In this document: in pieces, positions 29,201-38,803 of the stretch
Layout: every line of letters begins with the position of its first letter
Numbering within the stretch: the first letter of the stretch is position 1
Source: Scatophagus argus
Lineage: Eukaryota > Chordata > Actinopteri > Scatophagidae
Direction: 5' to 3'
Length of the DNA: 64,000 nt
Assembly (NCBI RefSeq): GCF_020382885.2
Contig: NC_058501.1
Coordinates: 18,410,001 to 18,474,000 of the forward strand
Program-made: the position numbers and the translations under genes
Notes under the pieces: generated by a model
Told to the model about the DNA's origin: nothing
Seen by the model: only the letters and a program-made list of their open reading frames with translations
Databases searched by the model: none

Positions 29201-32200
29201 ATGGGCAGTGTGTTGGCTGCCGCCTCCCCCAGTCCTGCCCCAGCTGCAGCTGGTCAGGGGGTCCCAGGGTTGGTGTCAGTCCCTCCAGGGTTCACTATGC
29301 CCTCAGTGTCTTCCGTCCCTCCAACATCTGGATCTGGTCAGGACACTACAGATTCTGATTCTGCACTCCCAAACCCGGGCACGTATGAGGAATGCCACCG
29401 CAAATGTAAAGGTTAGAAAATCTGTTAAATTACTTCATGCACATCCCACACAATTCATGACTGATGTAGTTTATTTTTTACACATTTGTTTAACTGTTAA
29501 GTAATGAACATGATCTTGTAATAATCACATTATTGTTGTCATATTGTAATGGCCTTTAATATTTATCGGGTGTTGTGGTGTTCTGTTTCAGAGGTGTTCC
29601 CTCTGCAGATGGAAGGGGTGCGGTTAGTGGTCAATAAGGGCCTGAGTAATCACTTCCAGGTCAGCCATACTGTTACCCTCAGTACCTTGGGTGAATCCGG
29701 TTATCGATTTGGTTCAACCTACGTAGGGAGTAAACAGACTGGACCAGCAGAGGTAATGATAATTTCACATCACTTTAACAAACCCCTAAAATGATATTTT
29801 GAACTTTAGGTTGTAAATCTCCATGCTCATGATATAATATTTGATATTGTCTGGTGTTTCTTATTTTAGTTTTAGTTGCGTCTTTGCGTCATGAATTTCC
29901 TTGTGAATTTCCCCCAGTGCGGGACTAACTAAGGCCTATCTAATCTTATCTTATGAAGGGAAAAAATGTATTATCTACCCCTAATTGCACAGCCAGCTGG
30001 TCAAAGCCACTGGTCTTGGCTGCTTTTTGGCCAAGAGCAATGGCAGGGTTTGATGTTATCCACATGACTTTAAAGTTGAAAAATGTGCTTTGTTCCTCTT
30101 AGTCATTCCCTGTCATGGTTGGAGATATGGACAATACTGGCAGTCTGAATGCCCAGATCATCCACCAGCTCACGACTGCTGTGCGCTCCAAAATAGCCAT
30201 CCAGGTATGTGCACTTACAAAAGGAACAGCCTTCCAGATCTTGCGGGGGGGTTTTTTTCCCCAGTTTTTAAGTGTCACGGATTTGTCTTTCCAGTCTCTG
30301 AATTTTTGTTCCGCTTTTTGTGTCTTGCAGACTCAGCAGCACAAGTTTGTGAATTGGCAGTGTGACATGGAGTATCGCGGTGAGGACTTCACCACTGCTT
30401 TGACAATTGGAAATCCAGACGTACTTCTTGGATCAGGTATGATTATTTTCGACAAAATGTGTTATGACATACGACATATGAAATACTTGCTGTGATAGAT
30501 AGCTGTGCTGCAGCACTAGCGAGCTGTGCTGGACAAAACTCAGTTTAATCTTAGCCAAAAGTAATCCATTAAACTAAAACTATTAAGAATTTTTCTGCCA
30601 GTTTTCACTGTATGGGAAACTTATGCCATCTGCAGTTATTTTGATAACTGATCATCATGTTTGAGCAAAAATCCAGTTGTACTTCCAACTCCAAAAAATT
30701 GTGAATTGTGAATACTTAATATCTGTAGGCTTTAAAGTGCTCTTCGGGCCAAACAAGCAATTTAAATTCATTTTTGTCAACATTTTTCCATCATCAAACG
30801 ATTGTTAGTCGGAAAGACAGTGCTTTGGATGAGTCCTTCTTAGGGCCACATAAGATACACTGAGGATTAGTGACAGGACTAAAATCCTGTAGAACCTCAG
30901 ATACAGATAGACAAATGTTTTGGAAATAGTGGCAATGGCTAAAGAAATGCTACAGACTGATGAGACAGTATAATGGATATAATGGAGGCTCTCTTGCTAC
31001 TTTCTCCTCAGGCATTTTGGTGGCCCACTATCTCCAGTCTGTCACACCAGCCCTGGCTTTGGGTGGTGAGTTAGTGTACCACAGGAGGCCAGGGGAGGAA
31101 GGGACCGTCACCTCCCTCTTGGGCCGGTACACAGGTAAAATCCACACGCTCAGATTCAAATTTGTTCAATTTTGTTTTTGTTTTCTTTCTGATCTGATAT
31201 TTACATACCAAATATAGTTTGCTTTAAGTTACCTGTGTGATATTAAAATGTTTACATTATGTTTTTTCTCCTCAGGTGACAACTATGTAGCTACATTGAC
31301 TTTGGGAGGAGCAGGAGCCCATGCTACATACTACCATAAAGCAAATGATCAGGTACCTAACACTGTGTGCGTGGAAGTATTTCTGTGTCCATCATGGTCT
31401 GTTGCTCAGAGGCAAACAATGTTTGTATAAATTCTACACATTTGCTAAAAGGATGGGCTCATATTTTTTCAAGTAATTCTTGATACAATGAAACTTATGT
31501 GACTGTGAACCCATCCATGCATTTGGAAAATACCCACTTTTTATGTCCTGCTAAGATTTTGGAATATTTTCCACCCGCAGAAGCCTGTGGATTTGTTCAC
31601 CTTTTCTTACACAGACGAGAGAAAAAATTCTTTTCATATACAAATTGACATGTGAGTAGTGTATTTAAGAATTTCTCTTTTCTCATACAGTTGCAGATAG
31701 GAGTTGAATTTGAAGCCAGCACAAGGATGCAAGACACTACAACATCCTTTGGTTACCAGTTGGACCTTCCCAAAGCTAACCTGCTCTTTAAAGGTAAATA
31801 AATACGGTACATGTATGAATACAACCATAGCTATAGAAATTAAACAGTGTTTTACACCTCTAGTCTGCTGACTTTTTTTTTTTTTGATTATTTTCTAAGA
31901 TTAATACAATTAATAGAAGAATTAATACAAAATATAACCAGCTGATAAATTATGATATATTGTACAGATTTAGATACTCACAAGAATATAAAGTAGATAA
32001 AATGATCTCTGCCTTTATTGGCTAAAGGTGTTTTTTTTAAACAAATACTATGTACTGTTTTGAAATCGTCAGTCTGCAGAAGTAGTACTTTTACTTTTAG
32101 GCACTTAAAGTATATTTGATGATGATGTTTACACTCTCATGTACTTAAGAACATATTTGAATGTAGAACTTTAAGATGTAACAATGTATTTCTATACTGT

Positions 32201-32406
32201 AATATTGCTACTTCTTAGTCATGTAAAATACCTGAGCACTTTTTCAAACACTTTTCCTCTATGCAGGCACGGTTGACAGTAACTGGGTGGTTGGGGCAAC
32301 CCTAGAAAAGAAACTGGTGCCACTGCCTCTCACACTGGCCTTAGGAGCTTTCCTCAACCATCGCAAGAACAAGTTCCAGTGTGGCTTTGGTGTCACCATT
32401 GGCTAG
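29201..32406 (+). CDS. tomm40: Mitochondrial import receptor subunit TOM40
   Basis: Eight coding exons: 29201-29411, 29592-29752, 30103-30204, 30331-30436, 31012-31134, 31276-31352, 31691-31793, 32267-32406. They encode 340 residues in frame (human 361). TOM40 is the beta-barrel pore of the outer-membrane TOM complex through which nearly all nuclear-encoded mitochondrial proteins enter. The first 57 residues are Ala/Pro/Ser-rich, as in human but shorter. The barrel begins near [19 protein letters not shown]. Family strings seen include [34 protein letters not shown] and [17 protein letters not shown]. The protein ends [11 protein letters not shown], the C-terminal beta-signal for SAM-complex insertion (human KFQCGFGLTIG). 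The ATG at 29201 opens the first long frame after the exon 2 acceptor. Confidence 0.97.
29895..29956 (+). mobile_element. LINE 3' tail (Rex1-like)
   Basis: GTGAATTTCCCCCAGTGCGG and then repeated CTTAT/TATCT units resemble the 3' end of a Rex1/CR1-like fish LINE. It lies in a tomm40 intron. Only the tail is present. Confidence 0.5.
32060..32240. repeat. Teleost ACTTTTACTT-type repeat
   Basis: AGTAGTACTTTTACTTTTAG, then TGTACTTAAG and TACTGTAATATTGCTACTT, resembles an abundant fish intron repeat. A related fragment in inverse orientation is at 37560-37680. It lies in the last tomm40 intron. Confidence 0.4.
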
Positions 32407-32747
32407 AGGTGCGGGGGCTGTGTGGAGTCAGCTCAAAGGCCACAGCTTGGACCGGCACAGAGACACACAGGAACCTGGACTAAGTTTTAGAAATTGGATT
32501 CAGAGACTCTCTTACAACTGTGAGTTCTGGGGCAGCAGAGAGACAATGTCAACTACCAAGGAGCCAGGACTAGCCAAGCCATGCTACATTCTGTAGCACA
32601 AATGTCTTTCCTTTATGGTGTATTGGATATACCCAGAGGCTAGAGAGATGTACATCAGAGGGCATCAGTGATGCATGAGATCATGTGATGTGAAAATCAA
32701 AGTAAGTGGTTAGAAATAATATATGGTGATCATGTATGATGGATTAA

Positions 32748-32753
32748 AATAAA
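32748..32753 (+). terminator. tomm40 poly(A) signal
   Basis: AATAAA 342 nt after the tomm40 stop codon, followed by T-rich text. It probably marks the end of the transcript. Confidence 0.6.
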
Positions 32754-33149
32754 TGTGATTACTTTTTGTAAAATTGGATGTTGTTATTGCTTATAGAGGA
32801 ACTGGGTGCAAAGTTCAAAACACCTATCAGTGAAGTATAATGTAGCCCAATGTAATGCCCATGCAATAGTGCTTCACATGTGAATCTCATCCTGGGTAGT
32901 CTTTACTGAGACTGTCAAAGTGATGCTGATTCAACTGTCCCCTCCACCCAGCATACAAAATAACACAGCTTACACTATATTACCATCCTGAAAATACCAC
33001 CAAGTTTCCCCTCCTCACAAATAACCACAATATAAAGCTGCTATAATCAGTAGTTTTACTAACAAGTGATTAAATAAAAAGGGTAGCACATCCTAAATTT
33101 TCAAGTGAAGAAAGACAAAAAGAAAATCCACATTTTACTTTTATTTGGC

Positions 33150-33216
33150 TTACAAAAAAGATAAATTCTTACACGTCTTGGCGCAGTCTTTTCTTCAGAG
33201 TGTCAAAATGCTGAAA
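33150..33216 (-). other. Possible terminal exon of an unknown minus-strand gene
   Basis: On the minus strand a pyrimidine tract and TTTCAG end at 33217. They are followed by 13 codons (HFDTLKKRLRQDV), a stop, and an AATAAA about 20 nt later. This combination looks like a last coding exon with its poly(A) signal. I recognise neither the peptide nor a preceding exon, and the CACTG element begins 334 bp upstream. It may be chance. Confidence 0.25.
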
Positions 33217-34227
33217 CCAAACAGAAGTGAAAAGTGAACATTTTGACTTGGAAATATAAGACATGTTATCTAATAATATATTTTTAAATATTCTCGCTGG
33301 ATTTTGGCTTTAGCATTCTACTGAGAAGCTTAATGTTGAAGCACAATCTCTTTTCTGATTGATTTAATTAACTGACTAAGCATAGTGCGAAAGGGGCCAC
33401 AGATTGATGAATCATGATTGATGATACAGCATGCAGCTATTCTCAGTAAAACACTGACAGGACCACTTAGTGCTACTTAACTTAGTGGGGTCCAAAACCA
33501 GACCGATGAAAACAGTGAACAAATGAATGCTAATATTTTTCATCTGCTGCACTGAAAAAAAGAATAGTTGGACCACATTAAACGAACTGCTTCAATTGGT
33601 AACAAGCAATTGAACCGAGTTTATCCAACTTAATTTTAAAGTTATATTAACTCTGCTGATTCAGATCAGATATACTTAAATATTTGATTTTTTTTTTCAA
33701 ATGAAATGTCTGCAGTGCTTCAACTCAATTGTAAAGAAAGTCAATTTAAATTCTTTACTTTTTCCAACTTAAGTATTTGCCTCATTCAAAAATATATTCT
33801 TTACAACCTAAAATCACGGCTTCAAAGAATGCAATTTTTGTTGTAATGGCAATGCATAAAGATAGTTTGTAAATTATATGAAAAATACTATCTGGATGAT
33901 TACAAATTTATATCAGACACAAAACTGCATTTTGTTACTTTGTTAACTTTGCAATTGGCAGCAACTTTTGCACCAAAAAGTAAACAATCATCCCAACAAT
34001 GCGTAACCAAATGTCAGCATTTTCTTATCAGTAACTGCTCTTGCTTAAGAGTCAAGTGCTATGTAACTTTTTGTTTCAAAAAACCTGAAAAGGAAAATCT
34101 CTCAAATTGAGGGAAACACTTTTTATACTTGAAACCTATTAAGATTGTGTGAAAGGTATTTATCCCCCTGGTACAAGCAAAGGGCAACATCCAAAGAGGC
34201 TCAAAAGGGTCCATATTCAAACACAGT

Positions 34228-35097
34228 CTACAATGTGGGACAGATCTTAGAAGATCTCTGAACTTTGTGGGACATTTTGTGTGGCTCAAGCTGCATGAAC
34301 ACTTTCTGGAACACTTCAAAAATGTAGAGGCTTTAGATAAGCTAGGTTGAGTATGTACACCAAACCTAGAAGAAGAGCACAAGCTGAGGCGACTGAAGTC
34401 AGGTCATGCAACACCTCCACTCCCTCGATGACAATGCCAATGTCTGCTGGAGGCTCTTGCAGTCCTTCCGATTAACAAGCACTGCTATGGTAAGATGCTC
34501 CACGTCCCTCTGGACATCTTCGGCACTGCTGTCCTAAAGTAGAGTACACAGCACAAACAAAAAGTCACTTTTCTACACAATTACCTGAAATAAATGCCCT
34601 GTGTGTAGACTGAGAGAGAAATACAACTCATGATAAGACAAGTCAAAATATTAAGATGCAAGGATGAGTCATGATGAAGGGCAAGACATTTATATAGTCT
34701 GATGATTTTCTAATGAACTATTTAGACATGTTTTGAACGTTAAATTATGCAAGTGTGCAATCCCACTAACGTCTCTACTGTGTCACTTGGACTTCTGGCA
34801 CATCCTCATATTTGATATTAGTGTAGAATAAGGCTGCTGCTTTTCACTAAGCCAGCAATCTTTTATCCCAATCCACTATACTTTCACAGTTTCTCAGATA
34901 ATGCTGTTAGCCAATCAGCATGGCTGTTAAATGGCAGTTAAGTGCTAAATAAATAACATACAAATAACCAATCTGTTGTTTATTTGAAAAGGTGAGAAAC
35001 TTACAACATTTTGACGAATAAGGTCAACTGCATTTTCTCCCAAGAAGACAATGAGAGCTTTCAGGACACATTCCCTCTGAAGATGGATGTCATCAGC
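34228..35097 (-). pseudogene. 3' part of an uncharacterised multicopy teleost protein gene
   Basis: Two minus-strand exons. The first, 35005-35097, is framed by CAG and GTAAGT and encodes 31 residues starting ADDIHLQRECVLKALIVFLG. The second runs from 34533 (after TTTAG) to a stop at 34228-34230 and starts DSSAEDVQRDVEHLTIAVLV. From recall, teleost genomes hold many copies of a protein whose C-terminus contains GIILEGAVV, LFGLTYALHLDYPK and a final VQ-LK helix. Here GIVIEGVEVLHDL, LLGLVYILNLAYLK and EVFQKVFMQLE align with these, but two single-base frame changes (near 34470 and near 34345) separate the blocks, so this copy looks dead. N-terminal exons were not found; inserts occupy the place where they would lie. 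Function of the family is unknown to me. Confidence 0.5.
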
Positions 35098-35109
35098 CTG
35101 GAACAACAT

Positions 35110-35341
35110 TATCATCATTAAGCCTGTGAATATTCTCATTCATCCAGGTCATGGTTATCTCAAGGAAATTCAATCGAATGCAACTGGACTTAGTTATTGG
35201 TCTTTGAAGACGTTTCACCTCTTATCCAAGAGGCTTCATCAGTTCATGCTCGCTTGACTAGGCTGGGACTAGTCCCTAAACGTCTTCAAAGACAAATAAC
35301 TAAGTCCAGTTGCATTCGATTGAATTTCCTTGAGATTATCA
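35110..35341. mobile_element. Penelope-like tail in palindromic arrangement
   Basis: The text from 35115 is the reverse complement of the 3' tail seen at about 59990-60095 (CCAGTTGCATTCGATTGAA, ATGACCTGGATGAATGAGAA). At about 35281 the same tail starts again in plus orientation. Arms of roughly 60 bp (35147-35207 and 35281-35341) therefore face each other, separated by about 73 bp with the GAAGCCTCTTGGAT-type core. It lies within the CACTG element next to the broken gene's exon. Confidence 0.55.
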
Positions 35342-35719
35342 TCATTACTATTTTTCCAAATTTCCTAATACATGTATCCAGTGGCGAATGGTGCTGAAAT
35401 TGATTGGGTGGGGAAACAAATAGATTATAGCCACAGTGTTCACAGTAAGAGGCCGCATCACATTCTGGCTCCATTAACACAGGTGGATGCCATTCTAACC
35501 TGCCAATGTGTCCACAGGGTATTTAAGACTTGGTCTTAAGACTTGTCCTAATCCAGCTGTCATTACCAGTCTTGTGCAGTAGATAGACATTTTATGATCG
35601 TAACATGAATAAATACACAGGGTGAGAACAACTGGATATTTAACATTTAAACTTGGAAAGTTGGAAGCAACAAAATGTCATATTCAACACAACATCTCTT
35701 GTAACATATAAAACATCAC

Positions 35720-36440
35720 ATCACATTGGACTTAAACTGTCAGAATATTGAAAAGGCATAGGTGTGTGTGCGGCCGGGGGGGGCATTCGGCTTCACCTGA
35801 TCGGCGCTCTGGGTGGGAGGCGTGCGGTCGCGGGCAGAGCGACCAACTGATCCAAACATTTTTGCCCGACACGTCGCGCGATCTTTCTTATGCTAGCGAT
35901 GTGCCGAGGCTAAAAAAGGTTGGGAAACACCGGCTTAGATCAATTTAGCGTGTCAGCGAGACACAGGCAACGCACCCCCCGCATTCAACATTCACGGTGG
36001 TCGTAATTTAAAACAAACCTTTTCACATCCACGTGTTACGAAAAAATTGCGATGTCTGGTGCGGATAAAAGACATACTACACAATAGGGATATCAAGCTT
36101 TCAACATTCATTAATGCATTTAAAAACGGCGGACTGAACGTACATAAGTAAAATAGGCATAGGCAAACCCTTTGGCTCCGGCGTTGATCTTCCTTTAATT
36201 ATTACCTCCTGATTGGATTGAAAATTCAGTTTAGAAAACTGTTTGAGTTTAGATATGTAATCCTCCATTTTGAAAGTAAGGCCAGACGAGAGGAAAAAAA
36301 TAAACGGAAGGCTGCACTTGACTTGCTAACTCTAGATTGTAGCTTGTTTTCACTTATTCTGCAGTCGAGGAGTCGCAAGATGAATCCCTGGGATCACGAG
36401 TGCCCCCTACCATGAGGCAGGAGAACTGCATGCCTCACCT
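35720..36440. repeat. GC-rich nested insert of unknown class
   Basis: The composition shifts abruptly to CG-rich text (GGCCGGGGGGGGC, CACGTCGCGCGATC) within A/T-rich surroundings. A phrase AAAAAGGTTGGGAAACACCG resembles words seen near ends of some hAT-like repeats. I could not find both ends or a coding region. It probably explains why 5' exons of the broken gene are missing. Confidence 0.3.
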
Positions 36441-37002
36441 AGTGCCTTTTCACGGCTGTTTTATGATTGCTCAATATAAGAAACACGTTACACACATACA
36501 GTTGTTGACAAAAAACACTGTACATTATATAACCAGCTAAACTATGGAAATTCAGTTCATATAGCAAAAATGTTTGAACATTTTAATAGCTACGTACAGA
36601 GAGAGAGCAATATGGTCTCACTGCCTAGCATGCCAGCAGTTAGCCGAGTCATTGCGCAGTCATTTGCTGCCTCACCGCACGTCTTTTCTCAGTATTTGAA
36701 CGGTAAATGTGACAATTCAGCGACTTTTAATAAAAGAGAATTAAAACTGTTGAAGTTAAATGGAAAACCATTTATTTTTTCATTTTACATTTCTTTCCGT
36801 GATGACAGGTGAGGTACGGCCTCTCCTGCCTCCCTTGAATGCATGTCACTTAACTTGCTAACGGTAGCTTGCTGTCTTGTCCTGGCTCTTTTCCAATAAT
36901 AAATGGAACAACGTTGAACTATTTGACATGAATCCGGCTACATCATGTCACATGTAATATCAAGCCAAAGCGTAATTAATTCATTTTGTCTTATACTTAC
37001 CG

Positions 37003-37145
37003 TTTCTCAAGTTTCCGCAGCAGCTAAGTCCTCCGACAACAAAAAGGCGGTCAACTCCCATCAGAAAAACCTGCTGGACGTGAGGACACTGGACGTGAAA
37101 CGTCTGTCGTGGTGACGTGTGACGCGATGACATCAGGGGCAAACA
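37003..37145 (-). promoter_or_regulatory. Candidate first exon and promoter of the element-borne gene
   Basis: Read on the minus strand, a CG-containing stretch (TCATCGCGTCACACGTCACC) runs to a strong splice donor (AACG followed by GTAAGT) just inside the right end of the CACTG element. It has the orientation expected for the first, untranslated exon of the gene broken at 34228-35097. No expression evidence. Confidence 0.3.
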
Positions 37146-37296
37146 GGTGCAAAAGCTAAAATTTTGCACAAATTATAATTGCAAGTTGATTAAACTCACA
37201 AAAGTGGATTGTCATAAATAAAGTAGAAAGCTGATTGAAATTAATTCAAAACATAACTTTACTTCAACTACAGCTCAAAAACTCTTTTTTTCAGTG

Positions 37297-38803
37297 TGGG
37301 TAAATGAAGCCAAACAAGTTTGGCATAAGTGAAGGTAATAATGTCAGTGTTGTGTGTATGGCTTGTTTCTGCTGACCCCAATTTATCATTATTTTTAGAT
37401 CTGTCAATGCTAGTTTAATCAACGCGAACACTTTTACGACTGCTGAGACTGAGAGAGAGAGACCTGAATGCCATCTTTGTTTATGCTTGGTCTGAGTAAG
37501 TAGTGGTATTTGAAACTTTAAGTCAAAGTACCAATACAACAATTTGAAAACACCCCAGGCCAAGTAAAAGTCCTGCATTCTTACTTAAGTAGAAGTGCAA
37601 GAGTATTGGTGACAGCTAAGGAGTAAAAGTTTCAGTATTTCTCTCAAACGTAGTCGAGTAGAATCAAATTATTATAAAATGGAGACTTGCTCATGTACAG
37701 TATGGTAGATGTTCTTATTACATTCTTTCACTGGGATAAAATGGTGTGTTTGAATACTTGACACTGACCTGATATTCTGATCATCTTGCTTCAGCTTATG
37801 GCGGATATAATTTTCACGTCGAGTCACTGCTGTCAGCCCTCCATGACGCTAGTCGTCAGTCAGCACTGGGCACATCAGCCTCCAGTCTCAAAACCAGATC
37901 TTCTTGTGAGCCTTGCTCAGCTTGGGACTTTAGTTGAGACTGTGATGACACTCTGTCATCAGGCTGGCATGTATATTGTGACTGGCTGATTCTTTTCAGT
38001 TGATGTTTGCACACTGTTTGTTTGTGTTTGTGTCAACCTCCTGTAACTATGAGGCTGTCTGGGCAGAGTTTTTGTTTTGGCGTCTGCTGACATTAACTAT
38101 GAGATTATTGTGGTGGTTGACACATTTTTGGGAGGCTTGGGTATTAGTATTATTGCAAATTGTTGATTAATGGATTGATTTAGCTATTAGCCTGTTAATT
38201 AATGGCTGTAGTCTCCATAAATACAAAAAAATTCTTTGAAAAGTATTTATTTTAAAAGCATCAGAAAATTCCATACTTCAAGATCCCTGACAATAGACCA
38301 CCACTTTTTGAAAAGATTTATCCTCACAATAAAATCAAAATACTAATAAGCAACATCTGATGACCAGAAACAAAACCATGGAAAGGTTGATGTGAAAAGA
38401 AAAGACTGAAATGAGTCTTTTTTTTTCACATCAACCTTTCCTTTTTGAAAACCAGTTACAAAGCAAAGTATTTCTTTAAAGGACGACAGTACTATAAGAG
38501 ATCAAACAAAAACGTCCAAATTCATGACTAACGCTAAAAAGATAATCCAAATATATCTTGTCACAACAAGAAAAATATAGCCACACCATGTGTTTATTCG
38601 TCTTTATGCTGCCATAAGTTGTGACTCAGAAAATACCCGAATATAGAGTATCTTCCAATATTTATTTACCAATTGCACTATTGTCTTTTTATTGGTTGAT
38701 TATATAGGTAGTGAAACAAGAAATGAAATTTAGTAAAAATTGAAAACTGCTCAATTACTCAAATTTTCTGGCCCTGTCCAAGTGTAGATGGGAGGTGACA
38801 CAT
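37297..38803. other. Stretch without recognised genes left of meprin copy A
   Basis: Holds a fish ACTTAAGTAGAAGTGCAAG-type repeat (37560-37680) and the left edge of the duplicated meprin unit, which is recognisable from about 38060 by its match to 46060 onward. It also holds an 18-bp inverted repeat (38380-38398 with 38424-38442). Possible minus-strand poly(A) signal for copy A at 38661-38666 (TTTATT on plus). A 68-codon plus-strand frame at 37786 is unrecognised. Confidence 0.4.

Larger units (their letters stand above)
33550..37296. mobile_element. Gene-bearing DNA element with CACTG-A-rich inverted ends
   Basis: The left end reads CACTGAAAAAAAGA (33550-33563) and the right end is its exact reverse complement (37283-37296). 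TG precedes the left end and follows the right end, compatible with a 2-bp target duplication. Subterminal text on both sides has GAGTTTA(T/A)(C)CAACTT-type words that I associate with an abundant fish element family with CACTG...CAGTG termini, possibly EnSpm/CACTA-like. Inside are a broken minus-strand gene (34228-35097), a minus-strand first-exon candidate (37003 upward), a Penelope-like palindrome (35110-35341) and a GC-rich insert (about 35720-36000). No transposase was recognised. Confidence 0.5.

Noticed and set aside
37786-37989. 68-codon plus-strand frame between the CACTG element and meprin A
   Set aside because: No motif, no splice context, not near a promoter.
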